Notes: a model not told the origin generated them from the letters alone. A stretch of 64,000 nucleotides of DNA from BMS3BBIN04 sp964552465 (GCA_964552465.1 CAZKGR010000002.1:1-64000), one strand, 5' to 3'. Positions 8,616 through 18,275 are shown, counted from the stretch's first letter. Made by a program: numbers and translations.

Positions 8616-10151
8616 ATGTTTGATGATACACGTCGCGCCGGTGTGCTCTTGCATCCGACATCTTTGCCTGGCCCTAACGGCATCGGCGAATTGGGTGCGG
8701 AAGCGCTGGTGTTCGTCGACTGGCTGGTAGAAGCAGAACACACCATCTGGCAAGTCATGCCGCTCGGACCTACCGGCTATGGTGACAGTCCGTACCAATG
8801 TTTCTCAGCGTTCGCCGCGAACCCTCTTCTTATATCATTGGACCGGTTGACGGACGACGGGTTACTCTCAACGTCTGATCTGGAGCCTCTACGCAATATG
8901 CCGCAGCAGGCGGTCGATTATGGCGCGGTCATTCCAATCAAGATGGATCTGTTGAATCAGGCGTTTCAAGCGTTCACAAATGATGCCAGCGAAATTGATC
9001 GAGCTGACTTCCTTCAGTTCAAGCAGCGTTTCCAGAGTTGGTTGGACGACTACGCATTATTCATGGCGCTGAAGTCCTTCCATGACGGACGACCGTGGAA
9101 CGAATGGCCTGTCGAGCTGCGGGATCGTCACGCAGACGCAATTTCCCAGATTAGTGAAGAGCTGGCTGAGCGTATCGAGTTCCAACGCTGGCTGCAATAC
9201 AAGGCGATCACCCACTGGTGGATAGTGCGGCACTATGCGATGCAAAAAGGCATCAAGATTCTCGGCGACCTCCCGATCTTCGTTGCATATGATAGTGCAG
9301 ATGTCTGGGCAAACCGTCACCTGTTCCATCTGGATGATGCTGGCAATCCAACGGTTGTTGCCGGAGTTCCGCCCGATTACTTCAGTGAAACCGGCCAACG
9401 ATGGGGTAACCCGCTCTATAAATGGGACGCTCACCGTGACGAAGGGTTTAGTTGGTGGGAAGCACGACTGCAAGCCACCTTCGAGTTGGTGGACATCGTG
9501 CGCATCGACCATTTCCGTGGATTCGACGCCTGTTGGGAAATACCAGCGAGTGAGGAAACTGCGATCAACGGGCGGTGGGTGCCAGCACCAGGCCATGACC
9601 TGTTCAGCACGTTGCGTGCACGGATGGGGAATGTCAACGTCGTAGCTGAAAACCTTGGTGTGATCACGAAAGGCGTGGAAAATCTGCGCAAAACGTTCGG
9701 CTTCCCCGGCATGCGGATAATGCAATTCGCGTGGGACAGCGGGCCGATGAACATGTTCCTGCCGCACAATCACACAGTCGATTCCGTTGTCTACACAGGC
9801 ACGCATGACAACAACACCACTCGCGGGTGGCTCGAGCAGGAAGCAACGGAAAAAGGCCTGGCGCACATGGAACAGCATGTGGGTCACAAGCTGGGCGAAA
9901 TCGAGGATGAGCTGATCAGGATGGCGTTTGCCTCACCCGGCGTCATGGCAATCGTTCCGATCCAGGATTGGTTGAAGCTCGGAGCTGAGGCACGAATGAA
10001 CACCCCGGGGCTCGCGTCCGGGAATTGGAGCTGGCGCGTCAGCCGCGAACAGCTCAGCCACGAACTGGGAGCTCAGATGCGTGAACTGGCCCAGAGATAC
10101 GAACGTGCGCCAAGCGTGCAGATTGAAGAAGAAGAGATACTTGAGGGATAA
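8616..10151 (+). CDS. malQ: 4-alpha-glucanotransferase (amylomaltase, GH77)
   Basis: 511 residues, the usual bacterial length. It moves alpha-1,4-glucan segments between maltodextrins and so serves glycogen or maltose use in the cytoplasm. Visible GH77 motifs: HPTSLPG near residue 13, YGDSPYQ near 50, DLPIFVAYDSADVW from ~217, RIDHFRG near 296 (nucleophile Asp ~298), AENLG near 343 (acid/base Glu) and GTHDNNT near 394 (third acidic residue). The start was set at the ATG with AAGGA eight bases upstream; the reading frame extends 57 bases further without a ribosome site. Stands alone, plus strand. Confidence 0.95.
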   Translation: MFDDTRRAGVLLHPTSLPGPNGIGELGAEALVFVDWLVEAEHTIWQVMPLGPTGYGDSPYQCFSAFAANPLLISLDRLTDDGLLSTSDLEPLRNMPQQAVDYGAVIPIKMDLLNQAFQAFTNDASEIDRADFLQFKQRFQSWLDDYALFMALKSFHDGRPWNEWPVELRDRHADAISQISEELAERIEFQRWLQYKAITHWWIVRHYAMQKGIKILGDLPIFVAYDSADVWANRHLFHLDDAGNPTVVAGVPPDYFSETGQRWGNPLYKWDAHRDEGFSWWEARLQATFELVDIVRIDHFRGFDACWEIPASEETAINGRWVPAPGHDLFSTLRARMGNVNVVAENLGVITKGVENLRKTFGFPGMRIMQFAWDSGPMNMFLPHNHTVDSVVYTGTHDNNTTRGWLEQEATEKGLAHMEQHVGHKLGEIEDELIRMAFASPGVMAIVPIQDWLKLGAEARMNTPGLASGNWSWRVSREQLSHELGAQMRELAQRYERAPSVQIEEEEILEG

Positions 10152-10219
10152 AAACTGCCTCCAGATTCCTGATCGAGGGAGATACCCTCTCGCTTTCGGC
10201 AAATCCATGACTATTTTCT

Positions 10220-10242
10220 CAGCCGGTCTCCGTGACCGGCTG
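10220..10242. terminator. Palindromic hairpin after malQ
   Basis: CAGCCGGTC-TCCGT-GACCGGCTG, a perfect 9-bp stem, 70 bp after the malQ stop. There is no T run on the plus side, but TTTTCTC precedes it on the left. It may be a weak terminator or an unrelated hairpin. Confidence 0.4.
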
Positions 10243-10300
10243 TATCTGTAGAGCGCCCCTCTATGGATGTTGATGATTACTGATCCCAGGTAAGGACCGC

Positions 10301-12874
10301 ATGGCCTCGAAACTACTTATCGTTGAGTCGCCCGCAAAGGCACGAACACTATCGCGTTATCTCGGCAAGGATTATACTATTCAGGCGTCTGTTGGACATA
10401 TTCGCGATCTGCCGAATAAAGACCTCGCCGTTGACATCGACAATAACTTCAAGCCGGAATATGTGATCATTCCGGAGAAGAAAAAGACAGTTGAACAACT
10501 CCGGAAAGCAGCCGACAAAGCGCAGGTAGTGCTGCTCGCGATGGACCCCGACCGTGAAGGAGAAGCGATTGCCTGGCACATCGCGCACCTGCTCGGTAAC
10601 CGGAACGGCTCAATTCAGCGAGTCACCTTCAACGAGATTACCAAAAGCGCAGTTCTCGAAGCGGTAAAGACACCCGGTCAGATTAACCTGAACCGTGTGG
10701 ACGCGCAGCAGGCTCGCCGTGTGCTCGACCGCCTTGTCGGCTATCTCGTCAGCAAGGAGCTGTGGAGTGTGATCGCCCGTGGCTTGTCGGCAGGACGTGT
10801 TCAGTCAGTAGCGCTACGCCTCGTTGTCGAACGTGAAGAAGAGATCGAAGCATTCGTACCTGAAGAGTACTGGACTTTCCACGCCATGGCGGAGCTGGCA
10901 GAACTGTCTGCCTTCCGAACCAAGCTGACCAAGCTCGGCGGCGAAGATCTGGATATCAATTCAGGAGTGTTAGCCAAGCAAGTTGAGCAACAGCTTGAGA
11001 ATCTGCCTGCTCGTTTAGTCGAGATCAAGCGCCGGATCAATGCGCAGAAGCCGAAGGCACCGTTTACCACTTCCACATTGCAGCAGGAATCATCGCACCG
11101 TCTCGGCATGGGTGGCAAGCGCACGATGCGGAGCGCGCAAATACTATATGAAGGTATCGAGCTCGGCGATGACACTGTCGGTTTGATCACCTACATGCGT
11201 ACGGACAGCATGCGGATCTCTCCGGAAGCGATCGGTGCTGCGCGAGGATTCATCCAGAGTGAGTTCGGCGATACCTATCTGAGTCCGAAAGCCCGTCAAT
11301 ACAGCAAGGCTAAGGGCAAGCGAACACAAGATGCGCACGAAGCCATCCGTCCGACCGATGTTACACGTACACCGGCGTCCGTTAAGAAATACCTCAAGCG
11401 TGACGAGTTCCGCCTGTATGAGTTGATCTGGAACCGCTTCGTTGCGACTCAGATGGCAGACGCGTTGTTCGATGGTATCACCGTTGATATAGGTGTTGGT
11501 GCGCCGTCCGACCTGACACCTGATCTGATCCAGAGTGCAATCGCTAAACGGATTGCGAAACTGGCGGAGAAGAATAAAAAGCTCGATCCTGCTGATCAAA
11601 ACTTGCAGAACAAAATCAAAGGTGAGATCGAGAACGCGAAAGAAGCGTACTTGTTACGCGCAGTCGGGCGTCGGCTGGTGTTCCCAGGTTTCCGTCGTCT
11701 GTGGGGCGATGTCGCCAATGACGATCCGGCGAACGGCAGGAACGAAGAAGAGATCAGCGAAGACCTGCCAGAAGCTTTGTTCCGTGAGACTAAGCTGAAT
11801 GACAAGGGCGAAGTAAAGGCTGGTGTTGCGAAAGCCGATCCAAAGCCAGGCGATTCGGCCGAGATCAGCGACATAGAGAGCGAGCAGAAGTTTACGCAAC
11901 CGCCGCCACGTTACTCAGAAGCTACGCTGGTCAAGATGCTGGACGAGTTGGGCATTGGACGACCGTCCACCTACGCGCAGATCATCAGCACGATCATGGA
12001 CCGCAAGTACGTCGAGCGAAACGAAAACAAACGTCTCGCGCCGACGGACCTCGGACGTACGGTCAACGGCGTACTGGTTCGCGAATTCGAGCATGTGTTC
12101 AACACCAGCTTCACCGCGCAGATGGAAGAGGCGCTGGACGAGGTTGAAGAGGGCGGGGATTGGACAGAGACCGTCCGCAAATTCTGGGAGCCGTTCAGCG
12201 AACGCATCGAACACTTCAAGCAGAACAAGGATGAGATCAGGAAGTCGACCATGACTTCCACTGGTCGCAAATGTCCGCAATGTGGCGAAGGTGATTTGGT
12301 TGAACGGTGGGGCCGGTTCGGAAAGTTTGTTTCATGCAACCGCTACCCCGACTGCAAGTTCATCGAGAAGAACAACGGTGAAAACGGCGAGGCGAAGAAA
12401 GAACCGGAACTCGTCGACCGCAAGTGCCCAACCTGCAACGAAGGCGATCTTGTATATCGTATGGGGCGGAACGGGAAGTTCATAGGTTGCAACCGATATC
12501 CGAAGTGTCGCCATACAGAACAAGTTCCCGGCGAAGAGGGCAAGCAGCCGAATCTTCCGGATGTTAAAATCCCATGTCCACGTGAAGGATGTGGTGGGAC
12601 AGTTGTCGCCAAACGCACTCGTCGCGGCAAGCTCTTCTATTCCTGTACCAACTGGAAAGAGAAGAAATGCAAGGTTGCGTTCTGGGATGAGCCGGTGGAG
12701 AAGGTGTGCCCAAGCTGTAGTTACCCATTGATGACAATGAAGGGTGCGAATTTCGTCTGTCCGGAGTGTAAACACAAGGAAGTCAATCCGGACGCGCCAC
12801 CAGCTGCGAAAAAGACGGCAACCAAGAAGAAAAAGGTTGCTACCAAAAAGGCTGCGACAAAGAAGAAAAAGTAA
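10301..12874 (+). CDS. topA: DNA topoisomerase I (type IA)
   Basis: 857 residues, full length. It relaxes negative supercoils by transient single-strand breakage. Toprim domain: LLIVESPAKA at 5-14 and DPDREGEAIAWH near 82-93 (metal-binding acidic triad). The active-site Tyr is Y298 in TYMRTDS. Four C-terminal zinc-ribbon units follow, near 657-690, 708-740, 757-790 and 803-825, the third (CPREGCGG) a variant. The protein ends in a lysine-rich tail (KKTATKKKK...) that probably binds DNA non-specifically. AAGGA lies four bases before the ATG. It is followed by its own terminator and then xerC, a common neighbour pair. Confidence 0.97.
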   Translation: MASKLLIVESPAKARTLSRYLGKDYTIQASVGHIRDLPNKDLAVDIDNNFKPEYVIIPEKKKTVEQLRKAADKAQVVLLAMDPDREGEAIAWHIAHLLGNRNGSIQRVTFNEITKSAVLEAVKTPGQINLNRVDAQQARRVLDRLVGYLVSKELWSVIARGLSAGRVQSVALRLVVEREEEIEAFVPEEYWTFHAMAELAELSAFRTKLTKLGGEDLDINSGVLAKQVEQQLENLPARLVEIKRRINAQKPKAPFTTSTLQQESSHRLGMGGKRTMRSAQILYEGIELGDDTVGLITYMRTDSMRISPEAIGAARGFIQSEFGDTYLSPKARQYSKAKGKRTQDAHEAIRPTDVTRTPASVKKYLKRDEFRLYELIWNRFVATQMADALFDGITVDIGVGAPSDLTPDLIQSAIAKRIAKLAEKNKKLDPADQNLQNKIKGEIENAKEAYLLRAVGRRLVFPGFRRLWGDVANDDPANGRNEEEISEDLPEALFRETKLNDKGEVKAGVAKADPKPGDSAEISDIESEQKFTQPPPRYSEATLVKMLDELGIGRPSTYAQIISTIMDRKYVERNENKRLAPTDLGRTVNGVLVREFEHVFNTSFTAQMEEALDEVEEGGDWTETVRKFWEPFSERIEHFKQNKDEIRKSTMTSTGRKCPQCGEGDLVERWGRFGKFVSCNRYPDCKFIEKNNGENGEAKKEPELVDRKCPTCNEGDLVYRMGRNGKFIGCNRYPKCRHTEQVPGEEGKQPNLPDVKIPCPREGCGGTVVAKRTRRGKLFYSCTNWKEKKCKVAFWDEPVEKVCPSCSYPLMTMKGANFVCPECKHKEVNPDAPPAAKKTATKKKKVATKKAATKKKK

Positions 12875-12955
12875 TCCGCGAGCTTATTCTCGGCTGTGTT
12901 TCTAATGTGGAGCACATCGCAGAATTCGTTGATATGAAGAGCTAAGATTTGATCT

Positions 12956-12977
12956 GGGGAGCGCGAGCTCCCCTTTT
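12956..12977 (+). terminator. Rho-independent terminator after topA
   Basis: GGGGAGC-GCGA-GCTCCCC with a GNRA tetraloop, followed by TTTTCTG. It lies 80 bp after the topA stop and 40 bp before xerC, so xerC should have its own promoter or rely on readthrough. Confidence 0.85.
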
Positions 12978-13015
12978 CTGTTCGTATCTTACAGTATCCA
13001 CGGATTTGAGAGTGC

Positions 13016-13960
13016 ATGCGCAAGCAACTCGACAACTGGCTGTCCCACCTCCGTGCGGTGGAGAACGTTTCCGAACATACCATCCGCGCGTATGGATCAG
13101 ATATACGTAAATTCCTCGACACTATCGAACATCAGGCAGGTCATGAAATAGCACCTGATTTCATTACCCTGCGTCACATTCGCCGATATCTTGGCGCCCT
13201 GTCCCAACACGATTTGCATAACCGATCGTCCCCAGTCTCACGCAAAACAAAGGCGCGAACTCTATCATCGTTGAAGACTTTCTTCCGCTACATGGTTGAC
13301 CAGGGAGTGATCGAGGGATCGCCAGCAGAATCTGTTGATGGTCCGAAACAAGAGAAACGGCTGCCCTCTGTACCTTCAATGGCGGAGATTGAGAGTTCCC
13401 TTTCGGACACGCCAATTCGAACTGAAGACGATGTCGAACATGCCCGAAACGATGCATTGATCGAAGTGTTGTATGGCAGCGGACTGCGGATCAGTGAAGC
13501 GACCGGACTGAACTTGCGTTCGCTGGACATGAAACATGGTTGGATGCGAGTCACTGGGAAGGGTAGCAAGCAACGAACTGTCCCGATAGGCGTGCAAGAG
13601 AAGAAAGCGCTGCAGAATTGGCTGAACCTGCGCTCAAAGTGGCTCAACGAACAGTCCGGTCAGGCGTTGTTTCTTGGCAAACGTGGGAAACGCTTGGATG
13701 TTCGCGTCGCGCGAGAAATTATTCGCAGAAGGATGAAAGCTGCCGGAGTGAACGAAGGCAATCATCCGCACGCATTGCGCCATGCGTTTGCAAGCCACAT
13801 GCTCGAAAACGGTGCAGATCTGCTTTCGATCAAGGAACTGCTCGGTCACTCGAGTCTGTCGACAACACAAATCTATACCCGCGTCACACGTGAGCATCTG
13901 AAAAAAGTGTACGCACGGCATCCCCGTGCGGAAGCTCGTGACGACGGGACGAGTCAGTGA
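13016..13960 (+). CDS. xerC: Tyrosine site-specific recombinase XerC/XerD
   Basis: 314 residues: an N-terminal SAM-like core-binding domain (~1-100) and a C-terminal catalytic domain. Catalytic set in order: Arg in GSGLRISE (~158), Lys in GKGSKQR (~182), His-x-x-Arg in HALRHAFASH (252-255), His in LGHSS (~278) and nucleophile Tyr in TQIYTRV (~287). The length and position after topA fit a chromosome-dimer-resolving XerC rather than a phage integrase. XerC versus XerD cannot be settled from this gene alone. Confidence 0.92.
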   Translation: MRKQLDNWLSHLRAVENVSEHTIRAYGSDIRKFLDTIEHQAGHEIAPDFITLRHIRRYLGALSQHDLHNRSSPVSRKTKARTLSSLKTFFRYMVDQGVIEGSPAESVDGPKQEKRLPSVPSMAEIESSLSDTPIRTEDDVEHARNDALIEVLYGSGLRISEATGLNLRSLDMKHGWMRVTGKGSKQRTVPIGVQEKKALQNWLNLRSKWLNEQSGQALFLGKRGKRLDVRVAREIIRRRMKAAGVNEGNHPHALRHAFASHMLENGADLLSIKELLGHSSLSTTQIYTRVTREHLKKVYARHPRAEARDDGTSQ

Positions 13961-13991
13961 TACACTTTAACCCTTTAGCCCGGGAGGCAGT

Positions 13992-14282
13992 ATGCAGGTG
14001 ATTATTCAGGGTGATGGCATCAACGTTCGCGAAGAGTTGAAGCAATACGTTGAGAAGGAAACAGGCAGATTGGAGAAGTATTACGACCGCTTGATCCAAG
14101 CCACAGTTATTCTCGAAGGTCAGTTACACCAGAAAGAGGCTCGTATCCGGCTCGAACTGCCCCGCGAAACCCTATTCGCCTCCGAAATGTCTGATAAATT
14201 TGAAATTTCTGTTGAAGTTGCCGTTGACAAGTTGGTAGAACAACTCAAGCGTCATAAAGAAAAGCTGCGTGAAAACGGATGA
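13992..14282 (+). CDS. hpf: Ribosome hibernation-promoting factor, short form (HPF/RaiA)
   Basis: 96 residues, the short HPF/YfiA type lacking the C-terminal dimerisation domain. The beta-alpha-beta-beta-beta-alpha pattern is visible (VIIQGDGINV, two acidic/basic helices), with the ending helix VDKLVEQLKRHKEKL. It binds the decoding centre of idle ribosomes. A GGGAGG site lies upstream. Its stop overlaps the hprK start by 4 bp, as in proteobacterial hpf-hprK-PTS clusters, pointing to control by nutrient or nitrogen state. Confidence 0.93.
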   Translation: MQVIIQGDGINVREELKQYVEKETGRLEKYYDRLIQATVILEGQLHQKEARIRLELPRETLFASEMSDKFEISVEVAVDKLVEQLKRHKEKLRENG

Positions 14283-15289
14283 GCGAGAACGAAGAACAGA
14301 AACCGCAACGCAAAGGGCGGATCATCGATTTCATCGAAGTGAAGCAATTCTTCGAGGATAATGAAGAACGGTTGAAGCTTCGAATGTTAGCCGGCGCCGA
14401 GGGCATGCAACGCCGGATTGAGGTGCGGCACATTTATCGACCTGGTTTGGCACTCGCCGGGTACCTCGAACTGTTCTCATTCGAACGCATCCAGATCCTG
14501 GGTAACACCGAGATATTCTACCTGCGCGGGCTGGAAGATAGTGCCAGGCAAGAGACCATCACCAAGGTGATGGAATTTGAGATACCGTGTCTGATTATCA
14601 CCAATGGGAATCAACCTCCAGTCGAATTGCTTGTCCAGGCCAGCGAACGCAATATCCCGCTGATCGGAACATCGCTGACGACTACTGATCTCAACCATCT
14701 GCTGAGCGATTACCTGAACGATCAATTCGCGCCAACAATCAGCGTACATGGTTCGCTGGTGGATGTGTACGGTACCGGATTGTTGTTTACGGGACGGTCC
14801 GGCATTGGCAAATCGGAAATCGCGCTCGACCTTGTTGAACGAGGTCACCGTCTTGTTGCCGACGACAGAGTGCGCATCGACAAAAGGGCAGAAGGCGTCC
14901 TTATCGGGACGGCTCCGGAGATTACACGCCACATCATGGAGGTTCGAGGTGTCGGGCTGATCGATGTGAAGCGCATGTTTGGCGTGCGCGGCATGCGAAT
15001 CCAGAAACGTGTCGAAGTCGAGGTTCACCTCGAAGAGTGGGATGATTCGTTCGAGTGGGAACGAGTTGGGCTGGATTATGAATCCACCAGCTACCTGGGA
15101 GTAGAGGTACCATTGCTACGGTTACCCATCTTCCCGGGTAAGAATATCTCCATGATCGCGGAGGTGATTGCGCTGCAAATTCATCTGCGGGTTTACGGTA
15201 TGAATCCGGCGGAGGATATGCAGCGGCGGATGACAGAAGAAATGAATCGACGACAGGTCAAGAACTACCTGATGCGAGATTTCGAGTGA
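14279..15289 (+). CDS. hprK: HPr kinase/phosphorylase
   Basis: 336 residues. The N-terminal domain is followed by a catalytic P-loop, GRSGIGKS, at 172-179, then RLVADDRV (catalytic Asp pair) and the HprK signature MEVRGVGLIDV near 220. The enzyme phosphorylates a Ser of HPr with ATP or pyrophosphate and can remove it, coupling sugar-phosphotransferase state to gene regulation. Translationally coupled to hpf upstream (ATGA) and to the EIIA gene downstream (TGATG). HPr and enzyme I are not in the window. Confidence 0.95.
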   Translation: MSENEEQKPQRKGRIIDFIEVKQFFEDNEERLKLRMLAGAEGMQRRIEVRHIYRPGLALAGYLELFSFERIQILGNTEIFYLRGLEDSARQETITKVMEFEIPCLIITNGNQPPVELLVQASERNIPLIGTSLTTTDLNHLLSDYLNDQFAPTISVHGSLVDVYGTGLLFTGRSGIGKSEIALDLVERGHRLVADDRVRIDKRAEGVLIGTAPEITRHIMEVRGVGLIDVKRMFGVRGMRIQKRVEVEVHLEEWDDSFEWERVGLDYESTSYLGVEVPLLRLPIFPGKNISMIAEVIALQIHLRVYGMNPAEDMQRRMTEEMNRRQVKNYLMRDFE

Positions 15290-15678
15290 TGATTACGGGC
15301 GCACTAGTCGTGACCCACGGCGGGCTGGGCGAAGTCCTCGTTCAGGAAGTCGAACACCTTGTAGGGCGACAGGAGCGACTCCTTGCGATGAGTACGCTCG
15401 GCATGTCCGCAGGCGAGATTACGGACACAGTGCACTCAATGATTGGAGACGATCCATTCATTGTATTCACCGACACTCCCGGAACTTCGCCAACGATTAG
15501 ATCATTCGCGGCGATTAAGGAAGGGCAGGCTGTTGTCAGCGGGGTCAACATTGGCATGTTGATCTCGTTTCTGATGAACCGTGAAAGCACAGAGTTCGAA
15601 GAACTCGCGGAACGGATGGTCCGGGATGGCCGTCGCTGTGTGGAGGTGAAATGGTCGCGCAACCAGCAGAAGACCTGA
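15289..15678 (+). CDS. PTS system EIIA component, mannose family
   Basis: 129 residues. The phosphorylated His is H10 in VVTHGGLG, at the usual position for mannose-family EIIA. A glycine-rich fold with VFTDTPGTSP and SGVNIGML follows, both typical of the family. The ATG at 15289 shares a base with the hprK stop; a GTG one codon earlier is also possible. It overlaps the EIIB gene by 28 bp. Likely accepts phosphate from HPr; whether it drives transport or only regulation is open because no membrane EIIC/EIID follows. Confidence 0.9.
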   Translation: MITGALVVTHGGLGEVLVQEVEHLVGRQERLLAMSTLGMSAGEITDTVHSMIGDDPFIVFTDTPGTSPTIRSFAAIKEGQAVVSGVNIGMLISFLMNRESTEFEELAERMVRDGRRCVEVKWSRNQQKT

Positions 15679-16145
15679 ACGGACTTGTCATACGAGTAGA
15701 CGACCGTCTGTTTCACGGTCAGATCCTCTACGGCTGGGCGAAAGGCTGGGCAGAAGAGGTGTGGCTCGCCCACGATTCAGTCGCTAACAACCCCGAAGAA
15801 CGTTCGCTCTACGAAGAACAGATGCAAGGGGTGAAAGGGGGCATCATCACGATCGATGATGCCGTCAAGCGGTATCAGGAATGTGGATGCACAGCGCATC
15901 GGTGCCTGCTGATTGTCGCCAGTTGTACCGATCTCAAACGTTTGATCGACGGGGGCGCGATTCCCGGAGAAATTCACCTCGCGAACCTGGGTACGGGCGA
16001 GGACAAAATTGTGATCGCCGAATCTGTCAGCCTCAGCCGTGACGATTGTGATATCATCCGCACACTTCAAAATGACGGTTATTCCATCTGCCTGCGCAAA
16101 CTTCCACAATCAAAGACCAAAGCTGTTGTGGTTCCACAGCTGTAA
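15651..16145 (+). CDS. PTS system EIIB component, mannose/sorbose family
   Basis: 164 residues. RVDDRLFHGQ at 15-24 contains the phosphorylated His (H22), the signature of mannose-family EIIB, and the length is normal for the family. GGAGGTGAA directly before the ATG sets the start inside the end of the EIIA gene. EIIB would normally pass phosphate to a sugar in the EIIC/EIID channel, but the next two genes are small membrane proteins without EIIC/EIID features. Confidence 0.9.
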   Translation: MVAQPAEDLNGLVIRVDDRLFHGQILYGWAKGWAEEVWLAHDSVANNPEERSLYEEQMQGVKGGIITIDDAVKRYQECGCTAHRCLLIVASCTDLKRLIDGGAIPGEIHLANLGTGEDKIVIAESVSLSRDDCDIIRTLQNDGYSICLRKLPQSKTKAVVVPQL

Positions 16146-16185
16146 AGAATAGTCCTCAATGTGAATAACAATTAGCGGGGACGAC

Positions 16186-16647
16186 GTGAGCCTGAAAAAG
16201 CAAATTCCGACCGGAATTTGGATCATTGTTGTATTTCACATTGTGAATCTGATCTTGTGGACACTCGGTCAGACGTTGGCCATTTTCAACTACGATTTGG
16301 TCGCCAGTTGGGGTTTGCAGGATCAACGTGATCTGATAGATCCAGCGATCGTCGAAGTGAATCGCGGCATTGCGCTCGCTGATACCTATCTCCTGTTGCC
16401 AGTCTTCCTGATTGCGGTCATCGGACTAGTACGATTACGATGGTTTGGCGCGATCGCTTCCTGGATGGCATTTGCACTCACGTTGTATTGGCCTGTGGTT
16501 TTCTGGTCATCGCAGAAGTTCCTCGCTGAGGCTGGCATCAAACACCAGCCAATGTCGATTGCTGTCGTCCTGCTTCCTGCATGTTTTATGGCATTTTCAC
16601 TCTGGGGTACTTGGTACCTGGCACGACAACGCCGCTTTTTCCGCTGA
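16186..16647 (+). CDS. Four-helix membrane protein, unknown
   Basis: 153 residues from a GTG start with GGGGAC upstream. Four hydrophobic segments are visible (WIIVVFHIVNLILW, LLLPVFLIAVIGLV, IASWMAFALTLYW, AVVLLPACFMAFSLWG), and the C-terminus is basic. It begins 40 bp after the EIIB stop and may be part of the same transcript. Not an EIIC or EIID homologue that I recognise. Function unknown. Confidence 0.65.
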   Translation: MSLKKQIPTGIWIIVVFHIVNLILWTLGQTLAIFNYDLVASWGLQDQRDLIDPAIVEVNRGIALADTYLLLPVFLIAVIGLVRLRWFGAIASWMAFALTLYWPVVFWSSQKFLAEAGIKHQPMSIAVVLLPACFMAFSLWGTWYLARQRRFFR

Positions 16648-16673
16648 ATGTAGAATCTCTAACGGGAGTGAAT

Positions 16674-17123
16674 GTGGAACCCACTTTCATCACATGGATA
16701 CTCGTTGTTTTCGGCGGAATCACCCTGCTCCCTCTGTTTTTCGCACAGATCACCATCCTGATCAATCCCAAAGGTCAGCAAGCAAAAGACATACTGATCG
16801 CGAAAGGTGCTGAGTGGCGAAACGAGACGCATTTCAGATTCGCTTATGGCGCAGCAATCGCCGATTGGATGATATTGGCTCCTCTGCTCATCGCAGGATC
16901 TATCGGAGTAATTCTGGGTACGACGTGGGGATATTTGCTCTGGGCATGCGCGGGAATATGCTCATTGTACATCAATGTGATCCTCTACGTGATGGAAAAA
17001 GCGTACGTCTATCCATCACGTGGACCACTTGCTTACTACACCTATTACTGGGGATTCTTCATCATCTGGGGTTTGCTGGCCATGGTGTATTCTGCGTTTA
17101 GGTTGAACGGGATTGAGTTATGA
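16674..17123 (+). CDS. Four-helix membrane protein, unknown
   Basis: 149 residues if the GTG with CGGGAG five bases upstream is used; the frame is open 93 bases further up and would overlap the previous gene. Hydrophobic segments include ITWILVVFGGITLLPLFF, DWMILAPLLIAGSIGVIL, WGYLLWACAGICSLYINVIL and YYWGFFIIWGLLAMVY. It resembles the previous protein in size and topology but not clearly in sequence. Paired with it, unknown role. Confidence 0.6.
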   Translation: MEPTFITWILVVFGGITLLPLFFAQITILINPKGQQAKDILIAKGAEWRNETHFRFAYGAAIADWMILAPLLIAGSIGVILGTTWGYLLWACAGICSLYINVILYVMEKAYVYPSRGPLAYYTYYWGFFIIWGLLAMVYSAFRLNGIEL

Positions 17124-17306
17124 GTTCGGGCCGTTTGGAACTTGGACTATCCAGCTTGAGTACGTAAACCAGGCAGTGTGGATCATATACAGCTGCGCGG
17201 TATTTCTTGCATATCCTCATTGACTAATTACAGGTAGAACATGTGATTTGAGTGAAGGTTGAACACGAGTCATTGAGTACACGTGGGTCACTTCACTGAG
17301 GGTCAC

Positions 17307-18275
17307 ATGCGCCATTACCACTTCGTCGTACTCTACCTGATTGTTACCCTGTTTCTTCTTTCAGTGCCCACCTACGCACAGTTGCTCTGGCGGGACGCAG
17401 AGATTCTGAAGCCGAACCAATCTATCGTAGCACTTCGAGCAGACTATGGGATAACCGAGAAGCCATCAATCGACGAATGCAGTATGCCATCTGGTGAATA
17501 CTATTACTCTTACAAGCGGGGCTACTATCACGATCTCTACCTCAACCTGATGATCGGTGCAGGATTGCATGATCGAATTGAACTCTTGTTGAATCTGCCG
17601 TTCCGATATCGGCTGTGGCCGGAAGCTGTTCACAATAAAAGTAGAGATGGTATTCGCCAGCTTGAGACATATTATCCCAGGAGTTTCGGCGTGAGTGACA
17701 TTGAAATCATGACCCGTTTTGGGCTCTACTCCAACAACGACCAAGACCAGCATCTCTCGCTTGCTTGCGGTATCCGTGTTCCGACCGGCAATACGGCGGA
17801 TGACGTTGATCCGCTCAGGGATCGGAAGGTTCCACTCGGGGACGGATCATGGGATTACGGGATAGCGGTGCTCTACTATCGAGAGATGAATGAATATTTC
17901 GGCTTGCATGTCGAAGGCGAATGCTGGCACAACGGAAGCTGGGAAAGCGAGAATTCTGAACTTGTCGATTATGGGGATGAGCTCCATGGGAGAATTCAGC
18001 TCGCATTTCTGATCAGCGAAGCGTTTCAGTTTCACGTTGGTTTTCAACACCGAACCTTTGACGTATTCTGGCATGAAGAGCGCGGGTATGCTGGACTTGA
18101 TTTCAACAACAATCTGGAATTGGAAGCGAATATCTATATTCAAGATTACCTGATAGTTCGCCCGTGTGCCACGATACGTCTGTACGAGGCACATCAATCC
18201 TATTTCTTTCAGGAGCTGTTTAGTCGCCGTGAATTCGAGTTGTCACTGCACATGGAGTACGCGATAACACCGTGA
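17307..18275 (+). CDS. Putative outer-membrane transporter-like beta-barrel
   Basis: 322 residues. ATG chosen with GAGGG four bases upstream; the hydrophobic leader VVLYLIVTLFLLSVPTYAQ ends in a signal-peptidase site. The body alternates charged turns and aromatic strands (DRIELLLNLPFRYRLW, FGVSDIEIMTRFGLYS, LACGIRVPTGN), a pattern seen in transporter or phenol-degradation MetA-like barrels. No binding motif seen. Single gene. Confidence 0.65.
   Translation: MRHYHFVVLYLIVTLFLLSVPTYAQLLWRDAEILKPNQSIVALRADYGITEKPSIDECSMPSGEYYYSYKRGYYHDLYLNLMIGAGLHDRIELLLNLPFRYRLWPEAVHNKSRDGIRQLETYYPRSFGVSDIEIMTRFGLYSNNDQDQHLSLACGIRVPTGNTADDVDPLRDRKVPLGDGSWDYGIAVLYYREMNEYFGLHVEGECWHNGSWESENSELVDYGDELHGRIQLAFLISEAFQFHVGFQHRTFDVFWHEERGYAGLDFNNNLELEANIYIQDYLIVRPCATIRLYEAHQSYFFQELFSRREFELSLHMEYAITP

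Noticed and set aside
16581..17123. Frameshift joining the two small membrane proteins
   Set aside because: A GTG with a ribosome site at 16674 gives two separate four-helix proteins without overlap.
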